A DNA stretch of 64,000 nucleotides from Sanderia malayensis (Eukaryota; Cnidaria; Scyphozoa; Semaeostomeae; Pelagiidae), in contig RQOL01000527.1 of assembly GCA_013076295.1 (NCBI GenBank), forward strand, positions 1 to 64,000, written 5' to 3'. Made by a program: the position numbers and the translations under genes. Position 1 is the first letter of the stretch, and every line of letters starts with the position of its first letter. The notes under the pieces are model-generated. The model was given only the letters and a program-made list of their open reading frames with translations, was not told the origin of the DNA and made no database searches. Of the stretch, positions 49,201-60,191 are shown in pieces.

Positions 49201-50735
49201 CGCCCAAAACAAACCTCTATAAGACTATTGTATTTTGCTGACTCATGCTCTGGCTGATACAAGAAAAAAATTTCGGATTTTAAATTTGCAAAACTTCTGA
49301 AGATGCTCTAAGTTGCCATTCCTAAATTTATATGCTAAGAGTGCGAATAAGCAATCTTAAGAGAGAAAGACTGTTACTTTTATTGCATTGTAAAAAACCA
49401 TACTTACTGATCTGTATTTTTGGAAAAGGAGATGTTTCAAACTTTTCATATTCTTCTCTCTGAAAATGTTTGGATAGTGGGCTTTGAAGATAAAATAACA
49501 AATATTTGAAAAACTTTGCAATATTTGGCCGAAAATGCTCAAAAAACCCCATCCTGGATTGTTAAACAATTTGTAGCAAAATACCTGGATCTAGATTATA
49601 TTTCTTGATGACTTTTTCTGATACCTTTTGCAGTGTTTTGGGTTGTAACTTAGTTCTATTTGTAATCTTCAGGTATAGCTCACTGTTAAAAAACAATAAA
49701 TGATATTAAATTATGAAAATCATAAAAAATCTGCATGCTTCCTTTATGTGATTTGTTATCTGAAATTAATAGTAGAGCTAAATGGATTAAATGTTCTGCT
49801 GGTTGCAACAAAGAGATTAAAATGTGCACCAGTTTGTAACAATACACCCCCACTTAACTATTTCTTTAACTCAATTACCCTTGAATATACTCTATAACTC
49901 TTCCTTCTCCCATGCCACAGAGTGAGTTAAGCATTTCTGCGTATTTTTTCTGTGCATTGGAATTGTTTTCGAGACACATCTCCAAAACTTGAAACTTATC
50001 TGCTACAAATAGTGGCAAATAAAGCTCTGTCGGCTTAATATATTCCTGTAGATTAAGACTGGTCACTATGGTAGCTGCTTCTTTAAGGTCGCCTTTCGTT
50101 TCAATGGTGAATTTCAAATGCTCAGCTAAAAACTCTCTGCCGGGACCTCTGTCCAGGTGATATATTTCTGCTAACTTCTTCATGTGCTGTATTCCATAAG
50201 AAACTAAAAAGAGCATGGCATCATCTCTGTCTTTTCTTGATGGGGCAAGATCCTTCTGAAAAAACAATGACGGATTATCAAAGATAACATCATGTCACCT
50301 GTTCACTACCCCCGGCAAGTTCCACCTTCTCCACCCCTCCTCTGTCCAGCAGGGGTGAAGTCAGGAGTGGCAATATAGTGTAAATCCTCGAATAAGCCCC
50401 AACCTCCGAATAAGCCCTCCCTCGAGTAAGCCCCCAACCTGATAATCATTTGCAAGGATATTGGACCCAAACATCGAGAAAAATAATGTAGCCAATAATA
50501 CCTTTGTTTTGAGCCACGTTTCAAGTTCCTCGAGAGCAATTTCGGTAATTGACTTCATGTTTGGTTTGAACATAAACCTTGCCTTGGTGGCGGCCGACAG
50601 AGCAATAAAAAACACATTGTTTTCGCTTGAATTAAACGCGTCCCTGAAAGCAATTCTCAGTCCTTGTTCGTTTTCATCTTTAAAATGACACTGAAGTTGA
50701 CTTAGAAGTCCATCTTCTGTGTAAAATGCACCCAT
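40297..50735 (-). CDS. EXD3: exonuclease 3'-5' domain protein EXD3 (MUT-7/Nibbler homologue)
   Basis: DEDDy 3'-5' exonuclease homologous to C. elegans MUT-7 and fly Nibbler, which act in small-RNA 3' trimming and transposon silencing. Exons: 50735-50502, 50255-49879, 49682-49585, 49553-49408, 49253-49215, 49093-48927, 48483-48225, 47713-47646, 46681-46542, 46054-45945, 45758-45584, 45248-45158, 44755-44716, 44193-44020, 43886-43842, 43244-43116, 40635-40297. All phases agree, totalling 2631 nt (876 aa). An N-terminal helical domain comes first, then an Asp-rich linker in exon 7. Catalytic motifs are GFDGEW (motif I, ~446), VFIIDIL (motif II, ~476) and YAALD (motif III, ~602, formed across a splice junction). 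The Mut7-C domain has VCDTMLQGLGKSLRSLGVD (~677). A zinc ribbon follows: CQIC, split by the last intron, then CAFCGKVYWIGSHY. The active site looks intact. The start codon at 50735 is only ~60 bp from the foldback element. Confidence 0.93.
41150..41660. repeat. polypurine tract in the last EXD3 intron
   Basis: About 500 bases of almost pure purine on the + strand (ggaaagaa, gaaagaaggg, ggggggg and similar). The many open frames on the complementary strand are low-complexity Ser/Phe/Leu and are not genes. The EXD3 transcript reads it as polypyrimidine. Confidence 0.85.
42490..43000. repeat. purine-rich tandem repeat, unit ~36-40 bp
   Basis: Roughly ten diverged copies of a unit containing agagaaataaaagaaatgag and agggtgttaaag. 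It lies in the same EXD3 intron as the 41150 tract and is also strongly purine-biased on the + strand. Confidence 0.8.
46080..46315. repeat. ATCAATGAATCAAC simple array in an EXD3 intron
   Basis: Alternating aatcaatgaatcaac and aatcaatgaaccaatgaatc words in 4-, 8- and 12-base steps. The frame-to-frame translation is Asn/Gln-rich low complexity, not a gene. Confidence 0.85.
46700..47115. repeat. five-copy tandem repeat, unit ~75-105 bp, in an EXD3 intron
   Basis: Successive copies each begin near aaacaaac(t/c)(g/a/c)(g/a)cgtgaaa, continue ctttattactta, and end in a ttatattagttttataatat stretch. Spacing shrinks from about 106 to 75 bases along the array. The AT content is very high. Confidence 0.75.
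47284..47618. mobile_element. AAACGCCCC MITE family, complete copy, 335 bp
   Basis: Terminal inverted repeats CCGTATTTCCTCGATTAAAC (left) and the complement of gtttaatcgaggaaatacgg (right) match perfectly and are flanked by TA on each side. It belongs to the same superfamily as the 29828 and 33529 copies but is a distinct subfamily (AAACGCCCC instead of AAGCGCCC). It lies in the EXD3 intron immediately downstream of the motif I exon. Confidence 0.8.
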
Positions 50736-50795
50736 GCCTTCAGCTTTCACTTACACAACAACAAAAAAGTCAAAAGCGTGTCTAAAGGACAAAGG
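50736..50795. promoter_or_regulatory. EXD3-side remnant of a divergent EXD3/POLR2F promoter
   Basis: Only 60 bases separate the EXD3 start codon from the inserted element. Its counterpart on the other side is 59987-60191, upstream of POLR2F. Removing the element and one copy of the 8-bp duplication would leave about 260 bp between the two divergent start codons. No TATA box is evident. Promoter function is inferred from this geometry. Confidence 0.45.
50788..50795. repeat. left 8-bp target-site duplication (GACAAAGG)
   Basis: Identical to the eight bases directly after the right end of the element (59987-59994). Adjacent to GGTTAGTCC, the first bases of the element. Confidence 0.85.
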
Positions 50796-50841
50796 GGTTA
50801 GTCCCCGATGTATGCGTCCTATAAGGTCCCGAAACATTAAA

Positions 50842-52821
50842 TCTAATATATATATTCTGCGGAGTCACGTGACGGTGGCGAAACTCTGCCTAAAACAATA
50901 GATTCGACCCGAAACAATAGGTCGAACGCCCCAAAACAATGGACCGAAACGGCGAACGAGGTATCCATAAAGGCTTTTTTTTGAGACCCTCAATCTGCCC
51001 TATTTTTAAGTTAGTTGTTCTTTGCCGGCTGAACCAAAAAGTTATCTATATGAGAGCTCACAATTTCGACTAAAAGGTTGGGAAATTCTTTGTTAAAGTT
51101 CGCCTAATTGGCTATCACGAAAAAACGACGGTTTACGCTCGCGAAACTTCCAAATTCGCGTCGCGAAATCCAATTTCGAACAAAGCGTTCGCTGTTCACG
51201 TGACGCGTTTTGCCTCTTGCTGCAATTTGATTGGCTCTTTCGCAACTTCACGTGAACAGTCAGGCGTTTTTCGTTATCATGCAAATTAGCCCTCGGGTTG
51301 AACAGCAGGTACTTTTGGAGAAGACGCGTGTTTTTGTTTTCAACACAAAGGATAACTGGGCGCCTTTCAAAGTGTTTTACGACCTGAATTACCTTTGTAA
51401 AGACTTGCGAATTGTTTGAGAGACCTCTGGAAAATTACAGGAGACAATTGAGAACACAGGTGATAGTTTTGTTTTGTTTTTTGAGTGAGATAGTTATAGT
51501 TTAGGTAGTAGGCATGCTTGCGACGCTTAGGCCTAATGTAAACAAGCCCAAAGTTTCAATAAACAAATTATGATAAGGGGTTATCAGGCGAGCGAAGCGA
51601 GCCAAACTGTTGCAAGAGGATTAGCAGAGGCATGAGCGTAAGCGAATGCAGCGCACGAAGTGCGCCCTATCAGCTAATGTTTCTTGGTAATAGATACACA
51701 GGCGAGCGCAGCGAGCTAACCCATTGTAAGTGGGGTTCAAAGGGGCATGAGCGAAGCGAATGCAGCGCACGAAGTGCGCCCTATCAGTCAATGTTTCTTG
51801 ATAATAGATAGACAGGCGAGCGCAGCGAGCTAACCCATTGTACGTGGGGTTGAAAGAGGCATGAGCGAAGCGAATGCAGCGCACGAAGTGCGCCCTATCA
51901 GTTAATGTTTCTTGACAATAGATAGACAGGCGAGCGCAGCGAGCTAACCCATTGTACGTGGGGTTGAAAGAGGCATGAGCGAAGCGAATGCAGCGCACGA
52001 AGTGCGCCCTATCAGTCAATGTCTCTCGATAATAGATAGACAGGCGAGCGCAGCGAGCTAACCCAATGTACGTGGGGTTGAAAGAGGCATGAGCGAAGCG
52101 AATGCAGCGCACGAAGTGCGCCCTATCAGTCAATGTTTCTTGACAATAGATAGACAGGCGAGCGCAGCGAGCTAACCCATTGTACGTGCGGTTGAAAGAG
52201 GCATGAGCGAAGCGAATGCAGCGCACGAAGTGCGCTCTATCAGTCAATGTTTCTTGATAATAGATAGACAGGCGAGCGCAGCGAGCTAACCCAATGTACG
52301 TGGGGTTGAAAGAGGCATGAGCGAAGCGAATGCAGCGCATGAAGTGCGCCCTATCAGTCAATGTTTCTTGACAATAGATAGACAGGCGAGCGCAGCGAGC
52401 TAACCCATTGTACGTGGGGTTGAAAGAGGCATGAGCGAAGCGAATGCAGCGCACGAAGTGCGCTCTATCAGTCAATGTTTCTTGATAATAGATAGACAGG
52501 CGAGCGCAGCGAGCTAACCCATTGTACGTTGGGTTGAAAGGGGCATGAGCGTAAGCGAATGCAGCGCACGAAGTGCGCCAACCACAGACGAGCGCAGCGA
52601 GCTAACCCATTGTAAGTGGGGTTGAAAGGGGCATGAGCGTAAGCGAATGCAGCGCACGAAGTGCGCCAACCACAGGCGAGCGCAGCGAGCTAAGCCATTG
52701 TAAGTGGGGTTGAAAGGGGCATGAGCGTTAGCGAATGCAGCGCACGAAGTGCGCCAACCAGATTAAGCCTTATTTACTTGACGGGCTGGGGCGAACGAGC
52801 GAAGCGAGTGATGACCCCTAG
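50842..52821 (+). mobile_element. Helitron-like element nested in the foldback element, 1980 bp
   Basis: Comparison with the intact right end of the foldback element shows where the left end is interrupted: host sequence cattaaa|ttcatatat is split exactly between A and T. The insert begins TCTAATATATATATTCTGCG and ends ccCTAG, i.e. 5'-TC and 3'-CTAG with an A/T target and no duplication, the rules of Helitron insertion. No Rep/helicase is encoded, so it is non-autonomous. It carries a long internal tandem array, common in non-autonomous Helitrons. A clear 3' hairpin directly before CTAG is weak (ggggcgaac...gacccc); the best hairpins (GCGCAC-gaa-GTGCGC) are in the repeats. Confidence 0.7.
51585..52765. 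repeat. tandem array of exact 114-bp units inside the Helitron-like element
   Basis: ggcgag starts recur at 51701, 51815, 51929, 52043, 52157, 52271, 52385 and 52499, always exactly 114 bases apart. About two shorter ~88-base units follow. Each unit has gcgagcgcagcgagctaacc, a gcatgagcgaagcgaatgca block, a GCGCAC-gaa-GTGCGC hairpin and (114-bp form only) ctatcagtcaatgtttctt. Units differ at only a few positions. Because 114 is a multiple of three, one frame stays open by chance for 284 codons. Confidence 0.9.
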
Positions 52822-52919
52822 TTCATATATATCCTATAGGAGCTAAAGGTCCAGAAACATTGATCTAGGCATATATATCCTGAAGGGTCCCGAAACAATG
52901 TATAGAGGTACAGTACGTT

Positions 52920-54870
52920 CTAGGATATATCTCTGAATAAGTGTAGATATAGTAACAAACGTATATAACAGTAGATAGAATGTGTATAGTGTATATAAGC
53001 ATGGTGGAAGTACATTCTAGCATATATTTCTGAATAGAATAAGTGCAGATATAGTAAACAGACGTATATAACAGTAGATAGAATGAATAGAGTGTATATA
53101 AGCATGGTGGAAGTACATTCTAGGATATATCTCTGAATAAGTGTAGATATAGTAAACAGACGTATATAACAGTAGATAGAATGAATAGAGTGTATATAAG
53201 CATGGTGAAAGTACATTCTAGGATATATCTCTGAATAAGTGTAGATATAGTAAACAGACGTATATAACGTAGATAGAATGTGTATAGTGTATGTAAGCAT
53301 GGTGAAGTACATTCTAGCATATATTTAATAGAATAAGTGTAGATATAGTAAACAGACGTATATAACGGTAGATAGAATGAATAGAGTGTATATAAGCATG
53401 GTGAAAGTACATTCTAGCATATATTTCGAATAGAATAAGTGTAGACATAGTAAACAGACGTATATAACGTAGATAGAATGTGTATAGTGTATATAAGCAT
53501 GGTGAAAGTACATTCTAGGATATATTTCTGAATAGAATAAGTGTAGATATAGTAAACATACGTATATAACGGTAGATAGAATGAATAGAGTGTATATAAG
53601 CATGGTGAAAGTACATTCTAGGATATATTTCTGAGTAGAATAAGTGTAGATATAGTAAACAGACGTATATAACAGTAGATAGAATGTGTATAGTGTATAT
53701 ATACATAAGCATGGTGGAAGTACATTCTAGGATATATCTCTGAATAAGTGTATATGTAGTAAACAGACGTATATAACAGTAGATAGAATGTGTATAGTGT
53801 ATATATACATAAGCATGGTGGAAGTACAATCTAGGATATATTATGGAATAAGTGTATATATAGTAAACAGACGTATATAACAGTAGATAGAATGTGTATA
53901 GTGTATATATACATAAGCATGGTGGAAGTACATTCTAGGATATATTAAGGAATAAGTGTAGATGTAGTAAACAGACGTATATAACAGTAGATAGAATGTG
54001 TATAGTGTAAATATACATAAGCATGGTGGAAGTACATTCTAGGATATATTATGGAATAAGTGTATATATAGTAAACAGACGTATATAACAGTAGATAGAA
54101 TGTATGTAGTGTATATAAGGACGGTGAAGTACATTAGATATACTTCTGAATATATGTGATACAGTAAACAGACGTATATAGCAGTAGATAGAATGCATGT
54201 AGTGTATATAAGGACGGTGATGTACATTCTAGAATATACTTCTGAATATATGTAGATACAGTAAACAGACGTATATAGCAGTAGATAGAATGCATGTAGT
54301 GTATATAAGGACGGTGATGTACATTCTAGAATATACTTCTGAATATATGTGGATACAGTAAACAGACGTATATAGCAGTAGATAGAATGCATGTAGTGTA
54401 TATAAGGACGGTGATGTACATTCTAGAATATACTTCTGAATATATGTAGATACAGTAAACAGACGTATATAGCAGTAGATAGAATGCATGTAGTGTATAT
54501 AAGGACGGTGATGTACATTCTAGAATATACTTCTGAATATATGTGATACAGTAAACAGACGTATATAGCAGTAGATAGAATGCATGTAGTGTATATAAGG
54601 ACGGTGATGTACATTCTAGAATATACTTCTGAATATATGTAGATACAGTAAACAGACGTATATAGCAGTAGATAGAATGTAGGTAGTTTATATAATACAG
54701 TAGAAGTACAATGTAGGATATCTTTTTGAATACATGTAGATATAGTAAACAGAGGTGTATAACAGTAGATAGAATGTATGAAGTGTAACAAGGACGGTAG
54801 AAGTACAATGTAGGATATACTTCTGCATACATGCAGATGTAGTAAACACAGGTGTATAACAATAGTTGGA
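52920..54870. repeat. left arm of foldback element: ~20 tandem units
   Basis: About twenty units of ~95-100 bp, each with tctaggatatat, ctgaataagtgtagatatag, taaacagacgtatataacag and tagatagaatg followed by gtgtatataagcatgg. A second subtype toward the centre has aaggacggtgatgtacattc instead of aagcatggtgg. This is the reverse complement of the right-arm unit. Open frames across it are Tyr/Ile/Leu-rich artefacts. Confidence 0.9.
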
Positions 54871-55139
54871 AAGAATACATAGCAATTCGCTACTTTGTGG
54901 CATGAAATCCAATATTTGAAGATTTAAGATTCTGGTCTCTTCTGTCATTTTGAACAGTGAAAGTAGAAAACTCCGAAAGTGAAAATGTGTGCACGATCGC
55001 AGATGAATCTACTTGTGTCTCTGACTTTGATCAGTTTCTATAACCGAAACATTTGCGTTGTACTAGATAAAGAATGTTATACACCCTTGTTAACTATCTC
55101 CGCCAAACCTATGCAGACACATGTCCTACGCACTTCCGT
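54871..55139. other. unique centre (loop) of the foldback element
   Basis: Non-repetitive sequence between the two opposed arrays, for example caattcgctactttgtggca and gatcagtttctataaccgaa. It contains no gene; the longest open frame runs into the right array. In foldback elements this position holds the loop and sometimes cargo; here it is too short for a transposase. Confidence 0.7.
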
Positions 55140-58100
55140 CATCCTTGTAGACACGTATACATTCTATCTACTGTTATATACGTCTGTTTACTGTATCTAC
55201 ATATATTCAGAAATATATCCTAGAATGTACTTCACCGTCCTTATATACACTAGATACATTCTATCTACTGTTATATACGTCTGTTTACTATATCTACACA
55301 TATTGAGAAGTATATCCCAGAATGTACTTCCACCATGCTTATATACACTATATACATTCTATCTACCGCTATATACGTCTGCTTACTATATCTACACTCA
55401 TTCAGAAATATATCCTAGAATGTACTTTCACCAAGCTTTTATACACTATATTCATTCTATCCACTGTTATATACGTCTGTTTACTATATCTACACTTATT
55501 CAGAGATATATCCTAGAATGTACTTCACCGTCTTATATACACTAGATACATTCTATCTACTGTTATATACGTCTGTTTACTATATCTACACATATTGAGA
55601 AGTATATCCCAGAATGTACTTCCACCATGCTTATATACACAATATACATTCTATCTACTGTATATACGTCTGCTTACTATATCTACACTTATTCAGAATA
55701 TATCCTAGAATGTACTTCACCGCTTATATACACTATACATTCTATCTACTGTTATATACGTCTGTTTACTATATCTACACTTATTGAGATATATCCTAGA
55801 ATGTACTTCCACCATGCTTATAATACACTATATACATTCTATCTACTGTTATATACGTCTGTTTACTATATCTACACTTATTCAGAATATATCCTAGAAT
55901 GTACTTCACCATGCTTATTATACACTATATTCATTCTATCTACTGTTATATACGTCTGTTTACTATATCTACACTTATTCAGAGATATATCCTAGAATGT
56001 ACTTCCACCGCTTATATACACTATACATTCTATCTACTGTTATATACGTCTGTTTACTATATCTACATATTGAGAATATATCCTAGAATGTACTTCCACC
56101 ATGCTTATATACACTATACATTCTATCTACTGTATATACGTCTGTTTACTATATCTACACTTATTCAGAAATATCCTAGAATGTACTTCACCGCCTTATA
56201 TACACTAATACATTCTATCTACTGTTATATACGTCTGTTTACTATATCTATACTTATTCAGAGATATATCCTAGAATGTACTTCCACCATGCTTATATAC
56301 ACTACATACATTCTATCTACTGTTATATACGTCTGTTTACTATATCTACACTTATTCAGAATATATCCTAGAATGTACTTCCTCCATGCTTATATACACT
56401 CTATTCATTCTATCTACTGTTATATACGTCTGTTTACTATATCTACACTTATTCAGAGATATATCCTAGAATGTACTTCCACCATGCTTATATACACTAT
56501 ATACATTCTATCTACTGTTATACGTCTGTTTACTATATCTACACTATTCAGAAATATATCCTAGAATGTACTTCCACCATGCTTATTATACACTATACAC
56601 ATTCTATCTACTGTTATATACGTCTGTTTACTATATCTACACTTATTCAGAGATATATCCTAGAATGTACTTCACCGCTTATATACACTAATACATTCTA
56701 TCTACTGTTATATACGTCTGTTTACTATATCTACACTATTGAGAATATCCTAGAATGTACTTCCACCATGCTTATATACACTATACATTCTATCTACGCT
56801 ATATACGTCTGCTTACTATATCTACACTTATTCAGAATATATCCTAGAATGTACTTCACCGCTTATATACACTATACATTCTATCTACTGTTATATACGT
56901 CTGTTTACTATATCTACACTATTGAGAATATATAGAATGTACTTCCACCATGCTTATATACACTATATACATTCTATCTACTGTTATATACGTCTGTTAC
57001 TATATCTACACTTATTCAGAATATATCCTAGAATGTACTTCACCATGCTTTTATACACTATATCATTCTATCTACTGTTATATACGTCTGTTTACTATAT
57101 CTACACTTATTCAGAATATATCCTAGAATGTACTTCACCGTCCTTATATACACTATACATTCTATCTACTGTTATATACGTCTGTTTACTATATCTACAC
57201 TTATTGAGAAGTATATCCTAGAATGTACTTCCACCATGCTTATATATACACTATATACATTCTATCTACCGTTATATACGTCTGTTTACTATATCACACT
57301 TATTCAGAATATATCCTAGAATGTACTTCCACCATGCTTTATACACTATACATTCTATCTACTGTTATATACGTCTGTTTACTATATCTACACTTATTCA
57401 GAGATATATCCTAGAATGTACTTCACCGCCTTATATACACTAGATACATTCTATCTACTGTTATATACGTCTGTTTACTATATCTACTTATTGAGATATA
57501 TCCTAGAATGTACTTCCACCATGCTTATATACACTATACATTCTATCTACTGTATATACGTCTGTTTACTATATCTACACTTATTCAGAATATATCCTAG
57601 AATGTACTTCACCATCTTATATATACACTATACATTCTATCTACTGTTATATACGTCTGTTTACTATATCTATACTTATTCAGAGATATATCCTAGAATG
57701 TACTTCCACCATGCTTATATACACTACACTACATTCTATCTACTGTTATATACGTCTGTTTACTATATCTACACTTATTCAGAATATATCCTAGAATGTA
57801 CTTCTCATGCTTATATACACTATACATTCTATCTACTGTTATATACGTCTGTTTACTATATATTATTCAGAGATATATCCTAGAATGTACTTCCACCATG
57901 CTTATATACACTATACATTCTATCTACTGTTATATACGTCTGTTTACTATGTATCTACTTATTCAGAAATATATCCTAGAATGTACTTCACCATGCTTAT
58001 ATACACTAATACATTCTATCTACTGTTATATACGTCTGTTTACTATATCTACACTTATTGAGAAGTATATCCTAGAATGTACTTCCACCATGCTTATATA

Positions 58101-59812
58101 CACTATATACATTCTATCTACTGTATATACGTCTGCTTACTATATCTACACTTATTCAGAATATATCCTAGAATGTACTTCACCAGCTTTTATACACTAT
58201 ATTCTTCTACTGTTATATACGTCTGTTTACTATATCTACACTTATTCAGAGATATATCCTAGAATGTACTTCCACCATGCTTATATACACTCTATTCATT
58301 CTATCTACTGTTATATACGTCTGTTTACTATCTACATTATTTCAGAAATATCCTAGAATGTACTTCACTGTCTTATATACACTAGATACATTCTATCTAC
58401 TGTTATATACGTCTGTTTACTATATCTACACTATTGAGAAGTATATCCCAGAATGTACTTCCACCATGCTTATATACACTATATACATTCTATCTACCGC
58501 TATATACGTCTGTTACTATATCTACACTCATTCAGAATATATCCTAGAATGTACTTCACACAATGCTTTTATACACTATATATTCTATCTACTGTTATAT
58601 ACGTCTGTTTACTATATCTACACTTATTCAGAGATATATCCTAGAATGTACTTCACCATCCTTATATACACTATACATTCTATCTACTGTTATATACGTC
58701 TGTTTACTATATCTACACTTATTGAGAAGTATATCCTAGAATGTACTTCCACCATGCTTATATACACATATACATTCTATCTACCGCTATATACGTCTGT
58801 TACTATATCTACACTCATTCAGAAATATATCCTAGAATGTACTTCCACCGCTTATATACACTAGATACATTCTATCTACTGTTATATACGTCTGTTTACT
58901 ATATCTACACTTATTCAGAATATATCCTAGAATGTACTTCCACCATGCTTATATACACTACTACATTCTATCTACTGTTATATACGTCTGTTTACTATAT
59001 CTACACTTATTCAGAATATATCATAGAATGTACTTCCTCCATGCTTATATACACTACTATTCATTCTATCTACTGTTATATACGTCTGTTTACTATATCT
59101 ACACTTATTCAGAGATATATCCTAGAATGTACTTCCACCATGCTTATGTATATATACACTATACATTCTATCTACTGTTATATACGTCTGTTTACTATAT
59201 CTACACTTATTCAGAATATATCCTAGAATGTACTCCACCATGCTTATATACACTCTATTCATTCTATCTACTGTTATATCGTCTGTTTACTATATCTACA
59301 CTTATTCAGAGATATATCCTAGAATGTACTTCCACCATGCTTATATAAACTCTATTCATTCTATCTACTGTTATATACGTCTGTTTACTATATCTACACT
59401 TATTCAGAAATATATCCTAGAATGTACATCCACCATGCTTATATACACTCTATTCATTCTATCTACTGTTATATACGTGCTGTTTACTATATCTACACTT
59501 ATTCAGAGATATATCCTAGAATGTACTTCCACCATGCTTATATAACTCTATTCATTCTATCTACTGTTATATACGTCTGTTTACTATATCTACACTTATT
59601 CAGAGATATATCCTAGAATGTACTTCCACCATGCTTATATAAACTCTATTCATTCTATCTACTGTTATATACGTCTGTTTACTATATCTACACTTATTCA
59701 GAAATATATCCTAGAATGTACATCCACCATGCTTATATACACTATATACATTCTATCTACAGCTATATACGTCTGCTTACTATATCTACACATATTCAGG
59801 AATATAATGTAA
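55140..59812. repeat. right arm of foldback element: ~50 tandem units
   Basis: About fifty units of ~85-100 bp in the opposite orientation to the left arm: attctatctactgttatata, cgtctgtttactatatctac, acttattcagagatatatcc and tagaatgtacttccaccatg. Many units differ from their neighbours by loss of one to a few bases (tactgtatatacg for tactgttatatacg, for instance), a pattern rarer in the left arm. The array is about 2.4 times longer than the left arm. Confidence 0.9.
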
Positions 59813-59986
59813 TGTACTGTACCTCTATAGATTGTTTCAGGACCCTTAGGATATATATGACTTGCTAAGGCCTGCCTGTACTAGGAACAATGTTCCTATA
59901 GGTAAAGGTAGGCCCTTAGCTCCTATAGGATATATATGAATTTAATGTTTCGGGACCTTATAGGACGCATACATCGGGGACTAACC

Positions 59987-59994
59987 GACAAAGG
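59987..59994. repeat. right 8-bp target-site duplication (GACAAAGG)
   Basis: Immediately follows the terminal ctaacc of the foldback element and is identical to 50788-50795. Confidence 0.85.
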
Positions 59995-60191
59995 TGGACA
60001 GCCTGCGCATAAAATGTTGTTACCTACTGCGAAGGTGCAGAACCTTCTTTTGTTGCATACTTTGTGGAAAATCAACCACACGAACACACGAAAACACATT
60101 TTCTTCGCTGCATTTTATCCACGCAAATACACATCGAAAGTCTCGATCTTCAAACTTCAAAGTAATACGAAAAAGAAGGCAAATTTCAGGC

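Larger units (their letters stand above)
50796..59986. mobile_element. foldback-type (FB/TU-like) transposable element, 9191 bp
   Basis: Outer ends are inverted copies: GGTTAGTCCCCGATGTATGC at the left and its exact complement at the right, continuing to about 46 matching bases (through tcctataaggtcccgaaaca). A second inverted block (left 52822-52920, right ~59815-59940) follows, with catatatatcctataggagc and gaggtacagtac. Inside that, the left arm (52920-54870) is a tandem array in one orientation and the right arm (55140-59810) the same ~95-bp unit in the opposite orientation, around a ~260-bp unique centre. A perfect 8-bp duplication flanks the whole. Foldback elements (Drosophila FB, sea urchin TU) are known for long inverted repeats made of tandem arrays. 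No transposase gene is seen, so it must move in trans. The left end is interrupted by a Helitron-like insertion. Confidence 0.8.

Noticed and set aside
49408..49553. Alternative frame of EXD3 exon 4 starting with an ATG (MGFFEHF...)
   Set aside because: It looks more charged and protein-like, but its phase leads to a stop in the next exon; the other frame joins neighbouring exons without interruption.
51621..52475. 284-codon open frame on the - strand with eight near-identical 38-residue repeats
   Set aside because: It is the 114-bp DNA repeat read in a multiple-of-three period; there is no start context, domain or splice logic, and it lies inside a Helitron-like element.
52920..59812. Many 60-220-codon Tyr/Ile/Leu-rich open frames on both strands
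   Set aside because: All come from the AT-rich ~95-bp units of the foldback arms and shift frame at every small indel.
52920..59812. Possible CRISPR-like array
   Set aside because: Units are directly contiguous with no unique spacers, are ~95 bp long and occur in opposed blocks; the genome is animal.
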